A stretch of DNA of 64,000 nucleotides, taken from contig JAOVFP010000002.1 of the NCBI GenBank assembly GCA_025738555.1, forward strand, positions 2,976,001-3,040,000. The letters are read 5' to 3'. Shown piece after piece: positions 10,435-22,583 of this stretch. The notes under the pieces were generated by a model that saw only the letters and a list, made by a program, of their open reading frames with translations, was not told where the DNA came from and made no database searches. The first letter of the stretch is position 1. Every line of letters starts with the position of its first letter. Both the position numbers and the translations under genes were made by a program. This DNA comes from Cyathus striatus. Taxonomy: Eukaryota > Basidiomycota > Agaricomycetes > Agaricales > Nidulariaceae.

Positions 10435-12375
10435 ATGCATTTCTCCAAGACTTACGCTCAACTCTTGCTCAGTCTTCCTCCGGAGTTACGCGATAATGCT
10501 ATTCAGTATCGTCAGGTGAGTTTATTGGAATGCTAGTCCTCTATACTAGTGGTGCTAAATGTACATGCCTTCTGATGAGTTAAAAAAACTCATTAACCAG
10601 ATTGTGCGAGAGCTTTCTTCGTTAGGACTTGATCCTACACTGCTTCATGAGATTTTCGACGCACCTCCAAAAGACGAGGGGAAAGGAAAGGAAAAGGAGA
10701 AAGAGGTTGATCCTGAGCCCGCAGAGGACCATGGTGGTACAGAAGCACCGGAACCTCACAAACCTCACAGTAACTTTCCCAAGGTGGTGTACGAATTTAA
10801 CGCAGACTCTAATCGTATTGAACCACGACTACGATTTTGGGTAAATTTTCCTGAACCAAGTTCGTCGTCGGGTGGGTTGAGCAACGAGCCACTGGGAAGT
10901 CCTGATGAGCTGGAAGAAGAGTTGGAGGAGACTTCTGGTTTTGACTCACCACATACGTTTTCAACATCACCTCTAGATGCTGCACAGTTGAAGAAGAGCC
11001 TTCTGTGGTCTTTGCAGCATCGAGAGGAAGGAGGGTTTATTGAGGAAGTTGATACGGACCCGGTGACAGAGGTTTCTTCGAGTGATAAGTACGTTGCTTT
11101 TCTTCCACCCATATGCACCTATTAACATAGACCTTCAAGCTCACCTCCACCTCCACTGCATCATATAAGAGGAACACCTCATGAAATAGTCATTCCCCTC
11201 GTTTCCGATACCCAGTTCTTCGAACTTCTCTCCACTGCATTGGAAGCTGTTTCAGCCCATATGACGACTGTCCAATCCAATTTTTACGATTCCCTGAAGA
11301 CATTATCAAGAACTATTGCTGATACCGCTAGGCCTGCGAGCTATACCAGCACGGCTGTAAAGCCGCATTCTGGACTTACATCACATGCGGGTTCAATACG
11401 CTTCCCCAACGCTGGAATGTCAAAGGTAACACACCATCATACTGTCTCCAAATTTTTCCCTACATCTTTAACGTACATTACCCACCGAAAGAGTGACCTT
11501 TATTCCTGGCGCGAGATATTTCAACTGTACGTTGAAGCGGAAGTATTTGAAAGTGTCAGCGAAGCTACGCGAGGAGAGAGGACCGTGGAGGATAGTGAAG
11601 AGCGGTTGAAGAAATTTGTTGACAGGGTTGCACAGAGGGGATTGGGAGATAAGAGGAAGTTGAAGTTAGCGCAGAGTAGGAGGGCACTGGAGGGATTTTT
11701 GGAGTTGAATTTGTTCATTTTGAACGTTAAGAAGGTGAGAGTGAGCTAACACTGTTAGGGTCAGCATCTAATTATCCTCATATTCTTTCCCACTCTTCTT
11801 TGCAGTTTGCATACGCGAATTCAGAGGCAACTCGTAAGATTCTGAAGAAGCATACTAAGCGTACAGCTCTTCCTCTTCCACTATCTCCTTCGCCCCTGTC
11901 GTCTCCACCGCCGCAACTCACAATTCTTACCAAATTTACTTCCACTTCTCTTCCCCGTCTACTCGTCCAGGCCGTTGGTGAAACTTTACTACCAGTGATA
12001 CCACATGTAGACGACTACGCATGTTTGATTTGCACCGGGATCGCATTCAAGCCTATACGGTTGAACTGCGGACACTTGTTCTGTGTACGATGTCTGGTGA
12101 AAATGCAGAAGAGGGGAAAAGGGAACTGTCCAATGTGTAGGGCACCTTGTGTGCTGACTGCCGATCGATGTGAGTTGTCCTTGTACATTTCTTCCCGCGC
12201 ATTTCTGAGATTGTTTTGTGGTGTAGCGAATGTCGACTGGGCATTGGTCAACTTTATGCAAGATTGGTTCCCTGTTGAGGCAAAGGAAAAGTTGAAGCTT
12301 AACGAGAAGGAGGCTACAGAAGAAGAGCTCATTGAGCTTGGGTTGGATCCGAATCAGCCATGTTGCATTATGTAG
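10435..12375 (+). CDS. SPX-RING E3 ubiquitin ligase with C-terminal CaaX-like box
   Basis: SPX domains sense inositol pyrophosphates and phosphate status; RING fingers recruit E2 enzymes. Six exons (10435-10515, 10580-11088, 11131-11425, 11492-11734, 11806-12169, 12227-12375) join to 546 residues. SPX parts in order: MHFSKTYAQLLLSLPPELR at the N-terminus, YRQLKKLINQIVRELSSLGL across intron 1, then SDLYSWREIFQLYVEAEVFE and KFAYANSEATRKILKKHTKR. The RING follows: CLICTGIAFKPIRLNCGHLF, CVRC, then CPMCRAPC. The first intron ends in GAG rather than CAG/TAG and was fixed by SPX homology. Architecture matches fungal RING-14/plant NLA-type proteins. The protein ends NQPCCIM, a possible farnesylation signal with a neighbouring Cys for palmitoylation. 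Specific substrates are unknown. Confidence 0.9.
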
Positions 12376-12761
12376 CGGGATTGTGTTCTTTCTTTTGCGT
12401 TTTCATTTATATTCCCTTGGTTTTTGCATTTCTACTTACTTCCATGGAGGGTAATCGGGATGGATTGGTATTCAATGTGCGTCCTTCAAGATTCGTTGAT
12501 TATATCATTATCATATTTGCTGTTTTTCGATTACCTTTATCCTGTTACACCCACAAATTCCCCTTTCCTTGTATACTCAGCAGTGCAGCCGAATGCACTG
12601 AAATGTATTCAGTACTCCTCACTCAATCTCAATAACATGCGCATTAACCATGTGCTTATAAAAGTATTATTATTAGCGAAACCAGTCGCTACGTATCCGT
12701 ACTAAGTATTACAATTAGACGTCCTAAAAATCCATGATCGAAGAAAAGAGTCTATCGATGC
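12376..12761. other. Convergent intergenic region
   Basis: Lies between the tails of the SPX-RING gene and the leftward secreted-protein gene. It is AT-rich with no supported gene, and probably carries both 3' untranslated regions. Confidence 0.55.
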
Positions 12762-14463
12762 TCACGCATAGTCATACTGGCGCCGAAGATTGGATGCCCA
12801 TGCCGGACCACTGTAGCTCAATGTACGTGGTACTGGTCGAGTAGAGCCTTGTTTCAGCCACCGTCGAGCTGCACGTAGTTTACGCTCATGTAGCGGTCTG
12901 TGGTGAAAAGAACTGGGAGTGGATACACTACGCCTGCTGGGAGAGTTATTGGCTTTCCCATCGCTCGAACCACTTTGCCCGCTATCTCCTGTGCCGCCCG
13001 AATTGCTATCCTGAGTCCCATCAGACGATGATCCACCGTCCCCAGTTCCGGTGTCTCCAGAGCCTGTTGAGGCACCTGGAGATGAGTTCTGGGGACACGC
13101 GTCAGGTCCTGCACTAGGATCGCATGTCGGCGTAGGTGATGCTGCTGGACCTGTCGTTGTCGTTGCATCTGATCCAGAATCACCCGACCCAGATGTTGCA
13201 GATGGAGAACCCGAAGATGAGGAGTCTGTACCCGAACCTGAGTCTGAACCTCCAGGTCCAGGAGTGGCACCAGAGCCGGATCCATCGTCTGTTTTAGACG
13301 GATCAGGGGAAAGGTAGGCGTCGCAGTAGACGAGCTTCCGGGAGAGGTTTCAGAATTATTTGCACCGCCCGAGCCACCGTCTGCGCCGGATTTGTCGGGG
13401 GTATTACCTGAACCACTTCCGGAACCATCTCCACTATCCCCTGATCCAGAAGATGAAGACGACCCGCCTGATGGAGTAGGGGACTTCTTATCAGATGAGG
13501 AAGGCGACGAACACCCACTGCCTTGGCATGGCTTGTTGATGTAGTGGTGTTTGGTGTTAATAGTGATAGTCATTTCATCTATAATGGTGGTGCCGTCAGT
13601 GGTGTTGTGTGTAGCCACATGAGTTGTCACGTTAGGAGATGAACTGGGGGACGGAACAGGAAGCGACGTCGACTGGGAAGGTGATGCAGAAGATGTCGTA
13701 GCACTTGGATCAGCGTTATCCGTCGAAGAGCCGCCAGTCGTAGACGATCCATCCGACGGTTTGTCTCCGCTGTCCGAACCGCTATTGGTAGTGCCACTGT
13801 CCGGCCCACCATTTGCAGAGCCACTGTCTGATCCGCCATTTGTCGAGCCAGAGTTCTCTGACCCACCATTTGTAGAATCAGGATTGGAATTGTCTGATCC
13901 ATTTGAAGCGTCTGCGTTGGAAGGAGTATCTTCGCGCTTCTGGTAGTAATCGTGGTAGACGCGTCGAGGAAAACGGCGAATAGGTTCTGAGCCTGGCGAG
14001 GGAGAGCGAGCGACGGGTGTTTCGGTTTCGCGCTTCTCGGGTTCACGCTTCTCGTAGTGGTCATGATAAACACGACGAGGATAGCGACGAACAACCTCTG
14101 GCTTCGGGGGCTCAGGTTCCCGCTGAACCACTTCAACGGGAATTTCAGTGTCACGCGCTTCATGTATCGGGGAGAAAGGTTCCGGTTCCTTGACTAGACG
14201 GGCTGCCCGACGATTCATCGTGCCCAGTCGGGATCTCCTTCGACTTGAAGGAATATCCACGACATTGACACGGGGCTGAACTTCTGGTATTTCAACACGT
14301 GAAACCACTGTACGGACTTCCGCCTCGGGAATTCTGAATAGTAACTTAGCACCAAAAATTAAGTATTATGGGCTTGGATAACATACCTGACAGGAGCACC
14401 AAACGAAGTAGCCGCGTTGAAAATCAGGGTAGCAAGGAAGAGTTTGGACGCCGAAGAAATCAT
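12762..14463 (-). CDS. Secreted low-complexity protein with dibasic-bounded repeats
   Basis: The first exon codes for a clear signal peptide (MISSASKLFLATLIFNAATS, then FGAPVR). An intron (GTATGT-TTCAG, about 14331-14386) separates it from the body. The body starts with an Arg/Glu/Pro-rich segment holding two near copies of RRYPRRVYHDHYEKRE / RRFPRRVYHDYYQKRE. A long Ser/Thr/Gly/Asp-rich tract follows, interrupted by a NTKHHYINKPCQGSGC segment. The same composition continues in another frame after about 13310 to a basic end (RPVPRTLSYSGPAWASNLRR, then QYDYA and stop at 12762). The switch needs either a weak 77 nt intron (13289-13365, GTGCAA-ACAG) or a one-base indel by CCTTTCCCC. If the switch is ignored, the first frame stops at 12854 in atypical Gln/Arg-rich sequence. 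The protein is probably extracellular or cell-wall; function unknown. Confidence 0.65.
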
Positions 14464-14633
14464 TGTAAAGAGAACGATAGATTCAACTAAAGAACGTCAA
14501 GTAAAATCACCGAACAGGATCTGTTTGAAGAATGGACGTCGACCTGCGGACGATTAGACGGACTCTGGGGCAACCTGCGCCGAAGAGATAATGAAGATGA
14601 GCACTGCTAAGGATTCAGTGATGCTACCATCCT

Positions 14634-14642
14634 CCTTATATA
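14634..14642 (-). promoter_or_regulatory. TATA box candidate for the secreted repeat protein
   Basis: TATATAAGG reads leftward about 170 bases before the start codon at 14463. It is a good match to a core TATA element, but its distance to the transcription start cannot be judged from sequence alone. Confidence 0.4.
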
Positions 14643-16059
14643 CTACCCACCTTCGCATGTATCAATGTTTCCCAGGGAACTGGTGCATCAATTTGATGAA
14701 CTTGCTGTGCAGGATGCCAGGATGAAAGTGCCTATGACGCTTATATAATTACGAAAATAGAGTCCTGGTGTTTCATGACATCTGCAGTATGGTGTCTCAC
14801 AGTGGACAGTGGTCTAACTCCCTGAGTTCACATAGTTCAATTATACCATTATTTACAGCAATAGATGATGAAGGTCACCCTGCGTAGTTTCTCTACGATA
14901 CTTTCCTAAGTGAATGCAACACCTGGCTCTGGAGGATAAACGAAGATCGAACAGTTCCTAGGAACTAGACGCTCGACCATCAAACCGGAGGTGTTTCAAC
15001 TCTCCATCCCATCCAAGCCATGATCCTGATTTATACGGCGCCATCACAACATTCCCCGTTCAGGCGCAGCCACAGCATTGGACTATGTTTCAGAGTGCCC
15101 CACGCTTCATTGGATACGGCTTCAGCTTGGGTGATGATAATATGGAACTTGGAAGTAGGTTACAATCGTTTGGCAAGGCGTGACGCGTGAAGGGAAAGAT
15201 GCGACTTTCAGAATTTCAGGTCTTTCCGGCATTGACCGGTCATATTCTGCGACGGCTAAGTACTAAGAGCCACGTAGGGACATCAGGTAATTCGGCATTC
15301 GAAGAGACGAAACAGCAGGTCTGAGGTCGTAACATCGAATTTTTGAGCAGGTTGGATGAGTTGGTTGGTCACCGGTCAATATTTCAATATTCAATGGTTG
15401 GTAGCAAGCTTTACACAGATTACATAACTATCAGCAGAAAGTTGCTCAGTGGACCAGCCGGACTGCCGCCAAACGACTTCCAATCTTGTTCCAATCGCCT
15501 CCCAGCTTCTAACGTTAACGCGTTGGCATTATTCTACTACGTGGGATTGCTGCGCTCATCGATTGCTCGTCATCAATTTCTATGCAATGCTCTTTAACTC
15601 CCAACAAACGCAACTTCATTGAAGTGGCAAGCGCAAGCAATGCGCAAGTTTCAAGTGCTCCAATCTCTATCAGTGCCAAGTGTCTAACGTCGAATAGTTC
15701 AGTCTACTACCACTTAATGAGAACTCATAGCAACACGATGTTATTACCATTGAAGTACATGCATATGCTCACGCATGAAAGTCGATATATATTTCATCTA
15801 AACGTCTGGTGTAGGCTTAGTACAAACACTTACTATGGTATTTCGACTGCCGGCTTTGAGCCGCTATAATGAACCCCATCTTGAGGAGCGCCAGCACGAG
15901 CTATCAACTCCTCTGCTTGTGACATGGATTCGGACCGAGACTCCACTATGTCACCGTCGATACTGCGGAATTCCAGTGGCTCCTCAAAATCTCTGGATTC
16001 CACTTCTACAACCGGCTCTCTGGCGATCAGCTCGGTGGCCTCTTCAACCTCTCTGGTGG
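14643..16059. other. Long intergenic region between two leftward secreted-protein genes
   Basis: About 1.4 kb with no supported gene on either strand. It contains the upstream region of the 12762-14463 gene and the 3' side of the next one. The size suggests room for complex regulation, but I see no repeated motif. Confidence 0.5.
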
Positions 16060-16863
16060 CTAGACCGTTCCCATCGGATTCGCGTGAGGAGAGTCTTCAC
16101 TATCGCGCTCAAATAGGTCTTCGAACTCCCGGGTATTAATGTTGTCTTCCACGTCACGCTCTAGTAGGTCTTCAAAATCACGTTCGACCAAATTTTCATC
16201 ATCAAAGTTGCGACCATCAAGAGCTTCGTTGATATAACGAGCTTCGAAGTCGTCCCCATACCCACGGGTCACAGGAAATCCATCGATATCCCGAGTTTTA
16301 ACGTCTTCAAAACTGCGTTCTAGGACATCGTCTTCGAATTCTCGCTCCTCGATATCATCCGTGTAGTCATGCTCAAGAACATCATCATCGAGCTCCCGTG
16401 CATCTATGCCATCTGTGTAGTCGCGCTCAAGAACATCATCTTCGATCTCTCGTGCGCCAATATTGTCTGCGTAGTCGCGCTCAAATGGATCTTCATCCCG
16501 TTCTCCCTCTTCCACATCGTCATCCAAGTACCTCGGAAGATCTTCTTCGTAGTCTCTTTCATATAAATCATCTTCATCATAGCGTGCCTCCGGTTCATCA
16601 TCGGAGTCTCGGAGGATGATATCACCGTATTCTTCCTCGGGGTTGCGGGCACGTACCTCTTTCTCATCTAAAAGGCGGCGGAAGAACACTTCGCCTACCT
16701 TATCTTGTGTGAGAAAAGGGTTACGAGCCACGAGGCTTGTCTGAAAAGTATCAGCACGAACTCTGATGATCGCCCAGATAAAACCGACTCACTCATTTAG
16801 AACCATTGGGGCTATGTTCGGAGCAAGGGCTGTAAGGAACAACCTGTATGTGAACGAAATCAT
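16060..16863 (-). CDS. Small acidic secreted-type protein with 18-residue repeats
   Basis: Exon 1 (16863-16793) encodes MISFTYRLFLTALAPNIAPM, a hydrophobic signal-like start. A 57 nt GTGAGT intron ending ACAAG joins in frame to LVARNPFLTQ, giving 248 residues. The upstream CAG acceptor would break the frame. The mature part is strongly acidic. It has consecutive 18-residue repeats of the form ERDY-x-D-x-I-x-ARE-x-EDDVL (ERDYADNI..., ERDYTDGI..., EHDYTDDI...) at about 16330-16490, with looser copies on both sides (ERDFEDLLERDVEDN). There are no cysteines and no dibasic sites in the repeats. No known family is recognised. The first exon resembles that of the upstream neighbour, so the two may be distant relatives. 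Confidence 0.6.
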
Positions 16864-17329
16864 TTCTGTCATGAATACCTGCGTTAGGTAAGTAGTGTAT
16901 GCAACTCTTGTATTGCTTACTTGGTTAATCGGGAACTGGAAGTGACGGTCGGGTGGTGCGGGAGGGAACAGGTGGTAAAATATGGTTTTAAGAATTGGTA
17001 GAGACCCGCGTTATATTCTTGGTGCACGGCAAAGCGCTCATGCTCGTACAGCTCCCTACAGCGGACATTAGTCCACTGCGTCATTGTGTTTGAATCTCTC
17101 GAAGTGTTATCGAAGCAATTAATGGGTTTAAGGATATGAAACGCGGGGAACTGAATGATGAATCAGGAAACGATACAGAGCTATGAAATAACGATCCTAA
17201 GTACATCAAGATATCATAGAGACGGCATCTGTGGTGGTACAACAGTATTTTGTGAGGATCCGCGTTCCCTCAAGAAATGCTATAGACAACGAATCTATAT
17301 GTGGAAGCGTGTCTGAGGCGCCCAGTTCA
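16864..17329. other. Intergenic, no gene seen
   Basis: Lies between the tail of the MFS gene and the start of the acidic secreted protein. It must contain the promoter of the latter; no clear core element is seen. Confidence 0.5.
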
Positions 17330-19181
17330 TCATTTGCGGGGAATCATGAACGATAAGCGGATGCCTGCCACAATAAGCACCAGTAGGACATAATACACCA
17401 TATGGCCACCTGCGATGTGGCGCTGCAAGGATATCGAAAAGAGTGACGATGCAACAGTGGGCGCAATTGATCTCATTACGGAGCCTAGCATCTGCGCGAT
17501 ACCATTAATTGATCCCAATGATGCCTTACTGGGTGCAGATTGAACGAGAAGAACATGTATAGATCCTGTAAGGGGTATCGTTAGCTCACATTAATTAATG
17601 ATACCACAAATAGGCACACTTACCGTAACCCATGTACAACATCGTCTGGAAGAAAAGCTGAATGAAGACTATGGCAGCAACCTTAGCGTCTACTCCTCCG
17701 GCCTGCTTTGCGAGAGAGCTAGCAATGGGATAGCACCCCATGCAAACAAAGAAACTGGAGTACGAAAGTATGTACATTTGGCGCGCTCCGTAGCGTCGAA
17801 GCCATCTACCAAGGAAGTTAATCTGGACAATAGCATTGAAGAATCCCCAGGTGCCCATCACTGTGCCTATGGTATAAGGATCAAGTCCTAATCCTCCGTA
17901 CGAGACTGGCGTAGAGAACATAAGTGGCAGAAGTACCTGATAGGACATATCGGTAAATGCAAGGACAACATAATTGCTGAACGTTATCAGAATCGAGCGA
18001 GTTAGTAGGTCGCGCAAGGAGGCGGTTTTTGGTCGCTGGTAGCAGCAGCTTCGTTCGCCTGCTCTAATGCGGGTCCTTCGGCGGAGCAATAGTCAGCACC
18101 GTCATTTTCAGACAAAAGGCTAGTCGAGGCATCTACTGCCTCGTTCGTATTTTTGCGGGCATGTACCCTTGGTCTACTGCTACTTTCCTAATAGCCGAAG
18201 GTAGTGTCTAAATGTCTTGTTATGGCCAAGTGCAAGGACTTTTAAACCAGAGACGTACCTCCTTAAGTCCTGCAAAAGATATAACAAACGTAGAGAAAGC
18301 TATTATGGCGGCAGCAAAAGAAGGAAGGAAGTACGGATGGTCACACAATATGGCTATTCTACCAAGGGAGTCTGGCCACCTTTGGGCAGGATTGCTAAGG
18401 ACACCTCCCATAATTGGACTGTATAGTATGTTTCGTAAGATGGCTATTACAGCAATTTGGAGGAAATCGTACCCAATAGTTGTGCCAAAACTCCACATAA
18501 GTGGCATTAACGCAAAGGCATCCCCGATATTAGTTGAGTCTGTGATCTGATTTCAGAGTCAATGAAGGCCATGTAGGATTGGACAACGGTAATGTTTAAC
18601 CCACTTCAGCCATAACGCTCTTTGACACGCCTATACGCATCTCGCATAAACATACTAGATATATTCAGGAGTAAATACATGCCCACCTATATTTCCATTA
18701 AACACGCCTTGTAGACATCGATACAAAACAATCGGCCAGAAAGTGCTCGAAAGTCCGAAACCGAGCATTGCAACAGAAAGACCGAGAGGTCCTAACAATA
18801 GGATAGGCCGCCTTCCAAAACGATCCGATAACCATCCCCACTGGAAGACGGTTAATGCTTCTGCAAAGAAAAAAGCTGATTCCTACGTGACAAAGAATAC
18901 GTGAAAGAAGCAGAACATGGCAAAGTACAACTTACAATGACCCCTGCATAATATCCTGTTTTTTTCTCGTCCCCTCCTGTTATCCCGGTATCACGAACAA
19001 ATTGGTTGACAAACGGGTAGATGACGGTTGCTGTTACAGGTTCTGCAAATTGGATGAGCAGAACCATGAAAAGCTGGAATTTTGGGAGAGGGGTTCGTTC
19101 TGAGCACAAGTCATCCTTTCGTGGAGCTTCATGAATGTCGTTATCGTTGTGGTCGTTCCTAGTAGATGCTGAAGCTTCCAT
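17330..19181 (-). CDS. Major facilitator superfamily transporter (DHA1-like, 12 TM)
   Basis: This looks like a proton-coupled transporter of the plasma or vacuolar membrane; substrate unknown. The N-terminus MEASASTRND leads to TM1 (FQLFMVLLIQFAEPVTATVI), then GYYAGVI spliced to ESAFFFAEALTVFQWGWLSD. The MFS signature WGWLSDRFGRRPILLLG sits in the TM2-3 loop. LYRCLQGVFNGNIG-VSKSVMAE-ITDSTN spans three exons, and WSFGTTIGPIMGGVLSNPAQ is TM5. After a charged central loop the second half starts at KTASLRDLLTRS and ends GGHMVYYVLLVLIVAGIRLS-FMIPRK. In the central loop the frame changes next to a T5/A5 run at 18026-18030. One extra A would restore ATSDQKTASLRDLL. A 41 nt micro-intron is the other option. 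All other introns are normal, so the gene may be intact or newly broken. Confidence 0.75.
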
Positions 19182-19604
19182 GAAATTCGTTTTGGTTGTA
19201 AAACCGGCCCTCTAAGGTGGAAATGGGTGAGTGATAGGGTATATATACGCTCCCTCCTAAGGGGGAAAGGTTAAAGAAGAATCTGAGTCATTTTTGAGTT
19301 CTTGAAAATGCTCCATATGTCACTCGATATCGGAAAAGCGACCGTCGGAGGATAAGCTACACACGCCTATGACCGGTTGACCTGTCAATTTTGTCGAAGG
19401 AACTGCAGCTTATCAAACCGAAAAATCATCACGGGTTTGAGAACCTTACGTGTTGGGTTAGCACTACAGTGCGGTGCTCAAGTGCTCATTTGTATGTACT
19501 CACTGCATCAATTGAGAGTGGCCCTAGAAAGCTTTACATAAGTAAATACATCTGAGGCTTGAGCGCTTGAGCGGTCCATCAACAGATTAGTAATATTTAT
19601 ATCC
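19182..19604. other. Intergenic / MFS promoter region
   Basis: Lies between the tail of carboxylesterase 1 and the MFS start. TATATATA at 19240-19247 sits about 60 bases before the MFS start codon and is a plausible core promoter element. Nothing else is recognised. Confidence 0.5.
19240..19247 (-). promoter_or_regulatory. TATA box candidate for the MFS transporter gene
   Basis: The palindromic TATATATA lies 59-66 bases upstream of the ATG at 19181, a distance compatible with a short 5' leader. Confidence 0.4.
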
Positions 19605-22049
<2,445 letters not shown>

Positions 22050-22583
22050 GATGCAACGTTGGAAGCAAGAAAAGACCTGTAAAACATTGAATTATTATTT
22101 ATATGTTGACGATCACCGTGCTGCGCGTTTTTAAGTTCTGTACGACGTGGTACGATAAGACATAGTACCAGGAATTTACTGAAGTGCGGACTTAAAGGTC
22201 AATAATAGAATAGAATACAGAAATTCACCGCGCTGGAATACCGGAAGGTGAGAGCCCAAGAGAAAATGGATCTAAATCTGACCAGGCACTGAAGTTTGCA
22301 TGTTTAGATTACTTTATAATTAAAGAACACATCTGATGAGAAGTACATGTGGAATTTTTGTCGCTGTGTGTGAATACCAATACCAAGTGAATACAAACTA
22401 TAAGAATAACATACCAAAATTAGCCACTATCCAAGAGAATTATTGCAATGCTTTCGTAGTTTCAATGCCAGCACCAACAACAATTATCAATGCCCTGTGC
22501 TCACAAACGCCGCTTCACATGACAAGGAATTTTTGTTATTTGAATATACGACATTCACACATGAACATCGGACAAGTAATATT
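22050..22583. other. Spacer between tandem carboxylesterase genes
   Basis: AT-rich, with no supported gene. It serves as upstream region for copy 1 and downstream region for copy 2. No clear TATA box is seen. Confidence 0.5.

Noticed and set aside
13627..14163. 178-codon minus-strand frame overlapping the secreted protein
   Set aside because: Shadow frame of the low-complexity coding region; it lacks a signal peptide and has no link to the first exon.
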